This document shows positions 1-6,761 of a stretch of DNA of 64,000 nt, in pieces (the stretch's first letter is position 1; the number at the start of each line of letters is the position of its first letter). Below the pieces are notes generated by a model that made no database searches, was not told where the DNA came from, and saw nothing but the letters and a program-made list of their open reading frames with translations. The stretch is from the NCBI RefSeq assembly GCF_003350375.1, contig NZ_QQAR01000004.1, positions 186,001-250,000 on the forward strand, in the 5' to 3' direction. The DNA comes from Flavobacterium sp. AG291. Lineage in GTDB: Bacteria > Bacteroidota > Bacteroidia > Flavobacteriales > Flavobacteriaceae. A program made the translations under genes and the position numbers.

Positions 1-667
1 CAGCAACAGCCTCGTGTGCATGGTCGTGTTCCTCTTCTGCCCCTTCTTCATGCTCATGATCGTGCATTGCCCATACGCTTTGTATATTACACAGTATAAG
101 ATTATCTACAACCTTACCTGTAGGCGAAGCTATTCCTGTAACGATATAAGAATGGCTATCATGCACCTCTCCTTCTTCAGCATCCCCATGAGAGCCAAAA
201 AATTTATCACCTACTTTTATCCCCATTTTTTTGGCGATTTCACTACCAACCACAACTTCAAAGTCTTTGATAAACACTTTACCGTTAGACACTGTCGCTC
301 CGTACTTTGAAAGATATTCAGGCGTAGTACCTACTATACGAAAACCTCTGTAATTATCTCCAAAAGCTAATGGAATAGCGCTTTTAACAAAAGGATGGTG
401 CATCCATTTTTTTGCTTCAGTATAATCAATATTACCGGTAGGAGCATCTACCTGATAAACCGACGACAATATTAACTGTAACGGACTTCCCTGTGCACCA
501 AGCACCATATCCACACCATCAATATTATCATTGAATTTTTTTTCGAATTGCTGCTCCAATAGTATCAGCAAGGTTATGATTGCAACACTGGCTGTTAAGA
601 GTATAATGCTTAGTGCTGTATTTAATGGCTTGAACCAAATATTTTTCCAGGCTATTTTTGTGATCAT
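1..667 (-). CDS. ABC transporter permease, MacB/LolE (FtsX-like) type, 3' end cut by window edge
   Basis: The first 222 codons are visible; the C-terminal FtsX permease part lies beyond base 1. Seen: a single long hydrophobic segment at about residues 17-38 after a short basic start, then a soluble extracytoplasmic stretch of the MacB periplasmic-core kind. Around residues 200-217 there is a His/Glu-rich loop (MHDHEHEEGAEEEHDHA). The ATG overlaps the stop of the ATPase gene as TAATG, so the two are translationally coupled and form one transporter. Family knowledge: such type VII ABC systems do not move substrate through the membrane but act mechanically on envelope lipoproteins, peptides or proteins. 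The His-rich loop suggests a metal link (inference); it resembles the layout of zinc-regulated FtsX-type systems, but no other zinc gene is visible here. Confidence 0.85.
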   Translation of the reverse strand, partial: MITKIAWKNIWFKPLNTALSIILLTASVAIITLLILLEQQFEKKFNDNIDGVDMVLGAQGSPLQLILSSVYQVDAPTGNIDYTEAKKWMHHPFVKSAIPLAFGDNYRGFRIVGTTPEYLSKYGATVSNGKVFIKDFEVVVGSEIAKKMGIKVGDKFFGSHGDAEEGEVHDSHSYIVTGIASPTGKVVDNLILCNIQSVWAMHDHEHEEGAEEEHDHAHEAVA

Positions 668-1293
668 TACAGAGAGATTTGGTTAGGAAAACGGTCTTTT
701 AACCTTTGATCATGTGTTACAATTACCAATGCAGTTCCAAACTGCTTTGCAAGATGACCGAGCATATCGGCAACTTTAAAAGCATTCTCATCGTCAAGGC
801 TCGAGGTTGGTTCGTCGGCTAATAACAGCTTAGGCTCATTAATAAGTGCGCGGGCAATTGAAACCCTTTGCTGTTGGCCAATACTTAATTGTGATGGTAA
901 TTTATGAAGATGCTCTTTAAGATCAAGCTGTTCTAAAAGCTGTCTGGCCTTATCGCCAGCCTGTTTACCTGTTGCCAGCCATGAAGCCAGCACAACATTT
1001 TCCAGTACATCCAGTGAAGCAATAAAATAAGATTGCTGTAACACCAGCCCTATATTTTTTCCCCTGAAATGATCCAGTTGTTTTTCTGAAAGAGTAACAA
1101 TATTGGTATCCTCTATAATTATGTCGCCATTTTGGGGTCTTTGCAACCCTCCTAAAAGATGTAAAAGTGTAGTTTTTCCTTTTCCGGAACCTCCTGTTAT
1201 CAGAAGGCTCTCTCCTCTCGATGTGGCTATATCAGGAAAGCTGAATGCTGTCCCTTGCCCATAAGAGAAGTTTATATTTTTTGTACTTATCAT
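667..1293 (-). CDS. ABC transporter ATP-binding protein, MacB/LolD type
   Basis: A 208-residue nucleotide-binding subunit of normal LolD length. Motifs seen: Walker A GGSGKGKT (34-41), Q-loop Gln in LVLQQ (about 86), signature LSIGQ (136-140), Walker B LLLADE (156-161) and H-loop His in IVTHD (194). It powers the permease encoded immediately downstream on the same strand, with which it shares a TAATG stop/start overlap. It should sit on the cytoplasmic face of the inner membrane. No promoter of the TAnnTTTG type is obvious in the 58 bases before its ATG. The substrate cannot be read from an ATPase; the His-rich permease loop is the only hint. Confidence 0.92.
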   Translation of the reverse strand: MISTKNINFSYGQGTAFSFPDIATSRGESLLITGGSGKGKTTLLHLLGGLQRPQNGDIIIEDTNIVTLSEKQLDHFRGKNIGLVLQQSYFIASLDVLENVVLASWLATGKQAGDKARQLLEQLDLKEHLHKLPSQLSIGQQQRVSIARALINEPKLLLADEPTSSLDDENAFKVADMLGHLAKQFGTALVIVTHDQRLKDRFPNQISL

Positions 1294-1351
1294 GCCAATT
1301 TGTAATTGACCTGCAATTTAGCGAAAAGAGAATGATAAAAAAAGTTAACAC

Positions 1352-1756
1352 TTAGGCATTGTGCTCAACATTATGGTTATTTCTCATCTCAAAGACAATA
1401 ATACTTTGCAACATGCCTTTTTCTTTATCATCATTTTCAAAAGCACGTTCAAGATTTAACTCATCATCCTGAAGAGCATCAAGGCAACGTGCATAAATAG
1501 ACTTGCGGCTTTTAAGGTCTGTCATTGATAAATCCAGGCGAATTTCCAAAACAGAACGATGAATGTAAGGATCACTTATATAGACTTTAGCGTGTTCCCT
1601 GTCATAATTTTCAGTAAGATTAAAATCGACAAGTTCAAACTGGTGTTTTTCAAGTTTTTCAAGTACCATCGCAGGCAACTCCCTATCCCTTACTTCCGGC
1701 TCATCGGGCAAATCAAACTCCCCATCATATTTAAAGGTCATAGTGTAGTTATGCAT
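1352..1756 (-). CDS. Hypothetical acidic protein, 134 aa
   Basis: I do not recognise a family. The open frame extends upstream to 1819, but those residues are Lys/Phe-rich translation of an A/T-rich leader, so the start is placed at the ATG at 1756 (protein begins MHNYTM); a later ATG gives MTFKYDGEF. The product is soluble, acidic and charged, without signal peptide, cysteine motif or membrane segment, and has a mixed alpha/beta look. It stands alone between the ABC transporter operon, which reads in the same direction 58 bases below, and the divergent NmrA-like gene. No function is assigned. Confidence 0.7.
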   Translation of the reverse strand: MHNYTMTFKYDGEFDLPDEPEVRDRELPAMVLEKLEKHQFELVDFNLTENYDREHAKVYISDPYIHRSVLEIRLDLSMTDLKSRKSIYARCLDALQDDELNLERAFENDDKEKGMLQSIIVFEMRNNHNVEHNA

Positions 1757-1880
1757 AGCTATTTTTTTTTTTATTTTAAAATTAAAACATAAACTATAAC
1801 CCCGTAAATTAATTAACAAAACGATAGGAAAGGTTTAATTCAAAATACTGATTACATTAAGATTACTTTTTAATTTACAC

Positions 1881-1888
1881 TATATTTG
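1881..1888 (+). promoter_or_regulatory. Bacteroidota -7 promoter box for the NmrA-like gene
   Basis: TATATTTG matches the Bacteroidota -7 consensus TAnnTTTG exactly. It would give a leader of about 110 bases before the ATG at 2005. No clear -33 TTG is seen at the usual spacing. Confidence 0.5.
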
Positions 1889-1922
1889 CCCTATCAGGAT
1901 TGCTTTATAAAATAATACCGTA

Positions 1923-1974
1923 GGCAAAAGCAGGTCTTTTGCAGTTTCCGGAGCATTTCCAGCTACCGGAGAAA
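1923..1974 (+). promoter_or_regulatory. Two consecutive hairpins in the leader of the NmrA-like gene
   Basis: Within the leader, GCAAAAG (1924-1930) pairs with CTTTTGC (1936-1942), followed at once by an imperfect hairpin in which CCGGAGC (1948-1954) faces GCTaCCGG (1962-1969). Neither is followed by a U-run, so this is not a plain terminator. Its role is unknown. Confidence 0.35.
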
Positions 1975-2004
1975 TAATCTATTATTATTTAATAAAGTAC
2001 ATAT

Positions 2005-2643
2005 ATGAAACCTACCATAAAAATTGCCGTTATCGGCGGCACCGGAAAAGCCGGAAGCTTTTTGATAAAAGAGCTCAAAAAGCACCATATCAAATTTAAA
2101 GCAATGGTTAGAAATCCTGAAAATTCGAATTTCTCTCCTGAACAATTTCTGAAAGGCAATGTAAGCGATTACGAGACTTTCGTATCACTACTTAAAGACT
2201 GTGATGCTGTTATAAGCATGCTGGGCATGGGTATCTCGCCAAATCCATCAACGATTTTCACGACTTCAACGGCTAATATTATTAAGGCTATGGAAGAGAC
2301 AGGCATTAGACGTTATATTGTTATAACCGGATTAAATGTTGACACTCCTTATGATGATAAAGGAGAAAAGTCTAAAATGGCTACCGGATGGATGATGACA
2401 CATTATCCCGAAACTACAAAAAACAAACAACAGGAATACGAACTACTTGTTAAGAGTGATGTAGACTGGACAATGGTTCGCTTGCCTATGATTATGCAAA
2501 CCGATGAAAAACCGGAAATAAACATCAGCCTCCTGGATTGTCCGGGTTATGCAATCAGCGCGACATCACTTGCTAAGTTTGTCATTGATCAGATTGACGA
2601 CCCTACCTATATCAGGAAAGCTCCTTTTATAGCAAATATTTAA
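2005..2643 (+). CDS. NmrA-like / atypical SDR NAD(P)-binding protein
   Basis: A 212-residue single-domain Rossmann protein. The N-terminal dinucleotide motif GGTGKAG (about 11-17) fits the GxxGxxG pattern of atypical short-chain dehydrogenases of the NmrA/SDR_a5 kind, and a second conserved patch follows at VISMLGMG. The canonical YxxxK catalytic pair of classical SDRs is not evident, so the protein may be a redox sensor or flavin/NADPH reductase rather than a standard alcohol dehydrogenase (inference). There is no signal peptide, so it is cytoplasmic. It is preceded by an unusually long structured leader with a good -7 box and ends in a strong hairpin shared with radC, which converges on it. 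No operon partner. Confidence 0.85.
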   Translation: MKPTIKIAVIGGTGKAGSFLIKELKKHHIKFKAMVRNPENSNFSPEQFLKGNVSDYETFVSLLKDCDAVISMLGMGISPNPSTIFTTSTANIIKAMEETGIRRYIVITGLNVDTPYDDKGEKSKMATGWMMTHYPETTKNKQQEYELLVKSDVDWTMVRLPMIMQTDEKPEINISLLDCPGYAISATSLAKFVIDQIDDPTYIRKAPFIANI

Positions 2644-2648
2644 ACTGT

Positions 2649-2672
2649 AACGGTGAGCCAAGGCTCACCGTT
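2649..2672. terminator. Bidirectional intrinsic terminator between NmrA-like gene and radC
   Basis: Perfect 11-bp stem AACGGTGAGCC / GGCTCACCGTT with a 2-base loop, flanked by T-rich sequence on the + side and A-rich on the other. It sits between convergent genes and can serve both. Confidence 0.85.
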
Positions 2673-2676
2673 TATT

Positions 2677-3375
2677 TTACAAAATCCCGTCATCAGCAAA
2701 ACTTAAATAACCATTTTCGGTTACTATAACATGATCAAGAACATTAATACTTAAAGCCTGCCCTGCCGTTTTAAGCTGACGTGTTATCTGCTTATCAGGT
2801 TCACTCGCCTGTAATATGCCCGAAGGATGATTGTGTACCAAAATTATACCCGTAGCGTTTTGCTCTAAAGCGGTTTTAAACACAATACGAACATCTACCA
2901 CAGTACCGGTTATACCGCCTTTACTAAGCTGTGACTTATAAGTAACCTTATTAGAGTTATTCAGGTATAACACCCAAAACTCCTCATGGGGCAATTCACC
3001 AATTATAGGCTGCATGATCTCAAACACCGCCCGGCTTGACGTAATTCGCTTTAAATCAACTCCGGCTTCATCACGTCTTCTTCGTCCAAGTTCCATCGCC
3101 GCAGCAATAGTAATAGCCTTAGCTTCGCCAATTCCTTTAAAACTCATTAATTGCTGTAAACTCTGCTTACCAAGCGCATTAAGGTTATTATCTACACTGG
3201 CTAATATCCTTTTACTCAACTCAACCGCACTTTCATTACGGCTACCCGAGCCTATAAGTATGGCAATGAGTTCGGCATCACTTAAGGCTGCCTTTCCCTT
3301 AAGCATAAGCTTTTCACGTGGCTGATCGTCTTCCGCCCAGTATTTAATTGAGAAATTACCTGTAGATTCTTCCAT
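2677..3375 (-). CDS. radC: RadC family protein (JAB/MPN metalloprotease fold)
   Basis: The 232-residue length is standard for RadC. Seen: a helix-hairpin-helix-like N-terminal part with FKGIGEAKA (79-87), then the JAMM zinc motif HNHPSG (181-186) followed by S191 and D194, with the upstream Glu in the GELPHEEFW patch. The family is named from an old DNA-repair report in E. coli, but its real biochemical role is unsettled; homologues often occur near mobile or competence loci. Here it is a lone gene in a core-genome setting, convergent with the NmrA-like gene and sharing its terminator. Cytoplasmic. Confidence 0.95.
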   Translation of the reverse strand: MEESTGNFSIKYWAEDDQPREKLMLKGKAALSDAELIAILIGSGSRNESAVELSKRILASVDNNLNALGKQSLQQLMSFKGIGEAKAITIAAAMELGRRRRDEAGVDLKRITSSRAVFEIMQPIIGELPHEEFWVLYLNNSNKVTYKSQLSKGGITGTVVDVRIVFKTALEQNATGIILVHNHPSGILQASEPDKQITRQLKTAGQALSINVLDHVIVTENGYLSFADDGIL

Positions 3376-3467
3376 AGTAAGATGTAAAATACTAATGTAC
3401 AGAAAATGACTGTTGAAATTATACTATATGAGATATTTCTTTCGTTTCAAAACAAAACAATCTCACT

Positions 3468-4070
3468 ATGAAACACATACTATTTGTGCTTTTATTAGCA
3501 TGCACTAACAATGTCACCTCTGATACTACAAATCTGAAACCTACAAAACCTAAAGACTTTTATGAAAAACTTTCAGACGCGGCAATATCTATAGTCAATC
3601 CTTCAATTGAATACGACCCCACCTATTTCACCATTCCTTACCCTAATGGCGATGTTCCTAAAGACAAAGGCGTTTGTACCGATGTTGTAATTCGTTCCTA
3701 TCGCAAATTGGGTATCGATTTACAAAAAGAAGTGCATGAAGACATGAAAAAGAATTTTGACAAATACCCAAAAGCCTGGGGATTAAAATCCACCGATTCT
3801 AACATAGACCACAGACGCGTGCCTAACTTACAGGTTTTCTTTTCCCGTTTTGGAGAAGTACTTCCCAAAACGCAAAAAACTGCCGATTATAATCCCGGAG
3901 ATATCGTTACCTGGAGATTATCCGACAGACATGTGCATATTGGAATGGTTGTAGGCAAAAAAGCAGCATCAGGAAGATACCTGATCGTGCATAATATTGG
4001 CTCAGGACAGGTAATGGAAGATGTGCTTTTTAACTATGAAATTACCGGGCATTACCGATATAAAAAATAA
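3468..4070 (+). CDS. DUF1287 lipoprotein
   Basis: A 200-residue protein with a lipoprotein signal: a short basic start, a hydrophobic run and lipobox LLAC (Cys12). The mature part shows DUF1287 features: YPNGDVPKDKGVCTDVVIRSYR (Cys in GVCTD, about 65-70), DHRRVPNLQVFF, and the late RHVHIGMVV motif. The spaced Cys, His and Asp resemble NlpC/P60-like papain-fold enzymes, so a periplasmic cell-wall or amide hydrolase activity is plausible (inference; DUF1287 has no established reaction). It is monocistronic; downstream is the unusual gap 4071-4534. Confidence 0.85.
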   Translation: MKHILFVLLLACTNNVTSDTTNLKPTKPKDFYEKLSDAAISIVNPSIEYDPTYFTIPYPNGDVPKDKGVCTDVVIRSYRKLGIDLQKEVHEDMKKNFDKYPKAWGLKSTDSNIDHRRVPNLQVFFSRFGEVLPKTQKTADYNPGDIVTWRLSDRHVHIGMVVGKKAASGRYLIVHNIGSGQVMEDVLFNYEITGHYRYKK

Positions 4071-4073
4071 AAA

Positions 4074-4160
4074 AACAGGGGCTAAAAAGACAGTTATTGG
4101 TTTGGATTGGTTGGATGGATTGGATTACCAAAATTTATCATCATGCCTTATGCCCCTGTT
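4074..4160 (-). terminator. Long-loop terminator-like inverted repeat enclosing a micro-ORF
   Basis: AACAGGGGC / GCCCCTGTT form a perfect 9-bp inverted repeat (arms 4152-4160 and 4074-4082) with a 69-base loop. Read on the minus strand, the second arm runs directly into a T-rich tract (TTTTTTTATTTTTT), as expected of an intrinsic terminator. The loop holds a 16-codon ORF. The large loop is abnormal for a terminator and suggests a switch or the 3' end of a small RNA. Confidence 0.45.
4094..4144 (-). CDS. Putative 16-codon Asn-Pro-rich micro-ORF
   Basis: Reading from 4144 the frame gives MMINFGNPIHPTNPNQ and a TAA stop: five Asn and four Pro in 16 residues, arising from repeated TTGGAT/TTGGTT words. 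It lies wholly inside the loop of the inverted repeat 4074-4160. A leader-peptide role in attenuation, a tiny protein, or chance in a small RNA are all possible. No Shine-Dalgarno site is visible, as is usual in this phylum. It converges with the DUF1287 gene. Confidence 0.35.
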   Translation of the reverse strand: MMINFGNPIHPTNPNQ

Positions 4161-4370
4161 AATGCTAAAAAACCGGGCCGCCTTTATGACTTGCTAAACC
4201 TAAATTATTAGACCTCTAAAGAAAAAATTACACTACTTTTAATTAAAAACTTTAAAATCTAAAAATGGCGAACCCGGAATACCTAAAACTTATTATTTGA
4301 AATTTTAGGCAACATTAGCACATTTTTTTATTGAATCTTAATAAGGCGGTATAAATAAGCGCGGGAAAAA

Positions 4371-4401
4371 AGTGACATAATCGGGTATTTTAAGTGACAT
4401 A
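4371..4401. repeat. 21-bp-spaced direct repeat AAGTGACATA (operator-like)
   Basis: The decamer AAGTGACATA occurs at 4371-4380 and again at 4392-4401, exactly 21 bp apart, so both copies lie on the same DNA face. On the minus strand the inner copy reads ATGTCACTTTTTTCCCGC, close to sequences before the T9SS gene at 13942 and the small transcript at 21860. The surrounding gap (4161-4437) has no convincing gene; a 7-bp hairpin (4282-4309) is the only other structure. Confidence 0.5.
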
Positions 4402-4437
4402 CTTACTCTAAAACTTTATTTTTCAAGCAACTAAAAA

Positions 4438-4473
4438 CCCTACTAACAGAAAATAAGCTTTCTACCAGCAGGG
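4438..4473 (-). terminator. Intrinsic terminator of the lipoprotein gene 4535-5140
   Basis: On the minus strand CCCTGCTGGTAGAAAG pairs, with several G-U pairs, to the downstream CTTATTTTCTGTTAGTAGGG and is followed by a T-run (4433-4437). It lies about 60 bases past the stop. Confidence 0.7.
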
Positions 4474-4534
4474 TGTAAAAAATACATCTGAAACATCATA
4501 TAGTACTTTCAGATACTCAATAAATCATCTATTT

Positions 4535-5140
4535 CTATTTCAGATCATAAGAAACAAGTCTGTATTCTATGAAACCTGTCGCGGTTGATATATACCTGTA
4601 CTTTTTAATGACAAAACCGATACCGGGAGAATACCCCTCTACAACCCCTACTCCCTCAGGCAAATTTTTATCCGGGTAAGGAGTAAAATAACCTGAATAT
4701 GGGAATACTTCATAATTTTGCCCCTCTACCGTTATGGTAGTCTTATCTTTTAAAGTATAAGTTGTAGTACCAAATTCATAATTTAAATTTGCAGGACGTG
4801 TTTCTGTAAAACTACTATCGGTTCCCGGATGTAAAACCCTCCCTAAAGAATTAATAAGATGACCCGATTTGTCAATTCTTAAAAACGCTTCTCCATCCAA
4901 CAAATCATCTGCACTTGTTAGTTTAAAATATTCTTTTCCATCGATATTTTCAATTCCAACAACTTTTACAGTATCTGTTTTACCGGAATAATTTTCCTGA
5001 TCTCCATTTATAGTATATCTTTTATACACCCACTCGTTCCCGACTTTAAGGTTAAAGAATTCTTTTTTGTTGTTGTCATCATCATTAGAACAAGATGACA
5101 AAGCAATGACAATAGCCATTATTGTTACGATTTTTTTCAT
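4535..5140 (-). CDS. Putative outer-layer lipoprotein, 201 aa
   Basis: The start is the ATG at 5140 (MKKIVTIM), because it yields a proper lipoprotein signal with Cys17 in LSSCSNDDD; an upstream in-frame ATG at 5167 would spoil it. The acidic SNDDDN run just after the Cys is the pattern that, in Flavobacteriia and Bacteroides, favours export of lipoproteins to the cell surface (LES-type signal). The mature part is beta-rich (NEWVYKRYTI, VEGQNYEVFPY) and looks like a small beta-barrel or sandwich domain of unknown function. Monocistronic with its own terminator. Confidence 0.75.
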   Translation of the reverse strand: MKKIVTIMAIVIALSSCSNDDDNNKKEFFNLKVGNEWVYKRYTINGDQENYSGKTDTVKVVGIENIDGKEYFKLTSADDLLDGEAFLRIDKSGHLINSLGRVLHPGTDSSFTETRPANLNYEFGTTTYTLKDKTTITVEGQNYEVFPYSGYFTPYPDKNLPEGVGVVEGYSPGIGFVIKKYRYISTATGFIEYRLVSYDLK

Positions 5141-5227
5141 AGTGATTGAAGTTTGATTTATAAGCATATAACCAAAATCAAAAACTTATATTGTACTGCA
5201 AAACCTACAATTTTATTGTTTTAAAAC

Positions 5228-5258
5228 AAAAAAAACCTGCTAAGTTTTCACCAGCAGG
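5228..5258 (-). terminator. Intrinsic terminator of mpl
   Basis: CCTGCT (5236-5241) pairs with AGCAGG (5253-5258); on the minus strand the stem is followed by eight T. It lies about 20 bases past the mpl stop. Confidence 0.8.
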
Positions 5259-5280
5259 CTATTTATATAAGTTATTTCAA

Positions 5281-6639
5281 CTATATAAGATTCTTTACTT
5301 CATCAAAATTAAGCCCTCCATAGTTACCCGAACTCATCAGCAACAGAGCAACCCCTTCAGAACCATACTTTAGGTTATAAAGATAATCCTTAAAAGCATC
5401 AGGATTGGTATAGATAATCAGGTCCTCGCGATTGAAGGCTTTAGCTATCTGCTCATAAGTTACTTCCTCCAATTGTTTAATCTTTACTGCATCAGGAGAA
5501 TAGAACACTACCGCCACATCAGCATTATCAAGCGCTCCTTCATATTCTTTCAGGAATTCTGCATTAAGGCTGCTGTAAGTATGGAGTTCCAGACAGGCAA
5601 TAAGGGTTTTATCAGGATACTGCTCTTTTACAGCTTTAGTTGTTGCAGCTACTTTACTTGGCGAATGCGCAAAATCTTTATAGGCTACATTCTTACCATT
5701 CTGAGCGATTTTCTCTAGACGTTTACTTGCACCTTTAAAGCTGGCAATAGCCTCATAAAAATCAGCCTCATCAACACCCATATTTTGACAAATCCATTTT
5801 GCCCCGGCAAGATTGTTCAGGTTGTGCGCTCCAAAAACTTCTATAGGCATAGGCCCTTCAGGAGTTTCAAGAAGCGTTACCCCATTCTGAACAGTATATT
5901 CAGGAGTATGATATGCTAATTTACGGATAGGGTTTGTAGCTTCTTCTGCAACACGTTTTACTTCCGGATCATTCTCATTATAAACTAAAATACCACCGTT
6001 AGTAATTTTCTCGATAAATATCTTAAACTGGTCAACGTAGTTCTCATACGTTGGGAATACATTGATATGATCCCAGGCAATACCACTTATTAAAGCGATA
6101 TTCGGTTGGTATAAATGGAATTTTGGCCTTCTGTCCATTGGTGAGGACAAGTATTCATCGCCTTCAAGAACAATAAAATCATTTTCTTCTGTCAGGTGCA
6201 CCATCGTATCGAATCCTTCCAGCTGAGCTCCCACCATATAATCAACATCAATATTATGATAGTGCATAACGTGTAGTATCATGCTTGTAATGGTTGTCTT
6301 TCCATGAGAACCACCTATAACCACACGGGTTTTATTTTTAGATTGCTCATACAGAAATTCAGGATATGAATAGATCTTCAAACCTAACTCCTGGGCTTTA
6401 AGCAATTCAGGGTTATCGGCTTTGGCATGCATTCCTAAAATTATAGCCTCGATATCAGCTGTTATCTTTTCAGGAAACCAACCCATTTCTGCCGGAAGCA
6501 GTCCTTTCTTTTCGAGGCGTGAACGTGAAGGTTCAAAAATGGCATCGTCGCTGCCCGTTACCTGATATCCTTTTGAGTGAAGTGCCAGTGCCAGATTGTG
6601 CATAGCAGCACCACCTATAGCTATAAAATGTGTACGCAT
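5281..6639 (-). CDS. mpl: UDP-N-acetylmuramate:L-Ala-gamma-D-Glu-meso-DAP ligase (Mpl), peptidoglycan recycling
   Basis: A 452-residue Mur ligase. Domains: N-terminal Rossmann-like UDP-binding domain beginning THFIAIGGAAMHNLA, central ATPase with P-loop GSHGKTT (110-116), and C-terminal domain ending in the LLMSSGNYGG patch typical of Mpl/MurC. The start is ATG 6639; upstream in-frame codons overlap the promoter. Mpl joins recycled murein tripeptide to UDP-MurNAc in the cytoplasm, bypassing MurC-MurE. The opening GGAAMHNLAL patch and the length distinguish it from MurC, which normally sits in the dcw cluster; this copy is a lone gene. It has a -7 box 21 bases upstream and a hairpin terminator. 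Confidence 0.9.
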   Translation of the reverse strand: MRTHFIAIGGAAMHNLALALHSKGYQVTGSDDAIFEPSRSRLEKKGLLPAEMGWFPEKITADIEAIILGMHAKADNPELLKAQELGLKIYSYPEFLYEQSKNKTRVVIGGSHGKTTITSMILHVMHYHNIDVDYMVGAQLEGFDTMVHLTEENDFIVLEGDEYLSSPMDRRPKFHLYQPNIALISGIAWDHINVFPTYENYVDQFKIFIEKITNGGILVYNENDPEVKRVAEEATNPIRKLAYHTPEYTVQNGVTLLETPEGPMPIEVFGAHNLNNLAGAKWICQNMGVDEADFYEAIASFKGASKRLEKIAQNGKNVAYKDFAHSPSKVAATTKAVKEQYPDKTLIACLELHTYSSLNAEFLKEYEGALDNADVAVVFYSPDAVKIKQLEEVTYEQIAKAFNREDLIIYTNPDAFKDYLYNLKYGSEGVALLLMSSGNYGGLNFDEVKNLI

Positions 6640-6659
6640 TATTTTATTTCTTAAGACTT

Positions 6660-6667
6660 CAAATGTA
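6660..6667 (-). promoter_or_regulatory. -7 promoter box for mpl
   Basis: TACATTTG on the minus strand, an exact TAnnTTTG match, 21 bases before the mpl ATG. Confidence 0.6.
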
Positions 6668-6700
6668 GCCAAAATGAAAGAATTATATAGTTGTAAAAAA

Positions 6701-6734
6701 CAAAAAAATCCGCTTCTCAATGAGAAGCGGATTT
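6701..6734 (-). terminator. Intrinsic terminator of the S46 peptidase gene
   Basis: A near-perfect 14-bp stem, AAATCCGCTTCTCA / TGAGAAGCGGATTT, preceded on the + strand by an A-run that becomes the U-tract of the minus-strand transcript. Confidence 0.9.
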
Positions 6735-6761
6735 CTTATGAATATGAACGTAATTATATAA

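Noticed and set aside
14-310. 98-codon frame on the + strand at the left edge
   Set aside because: It is antisense to the ABC permease, whose frame, membrane segment and coupling to the ATPase are clear.
1559-1792. + strand frame opposite the hypothetical gene at 1352-1756
   Set aside because: Phe/Lys-rich translation of A/T-rich antisense sequence; no promoter.
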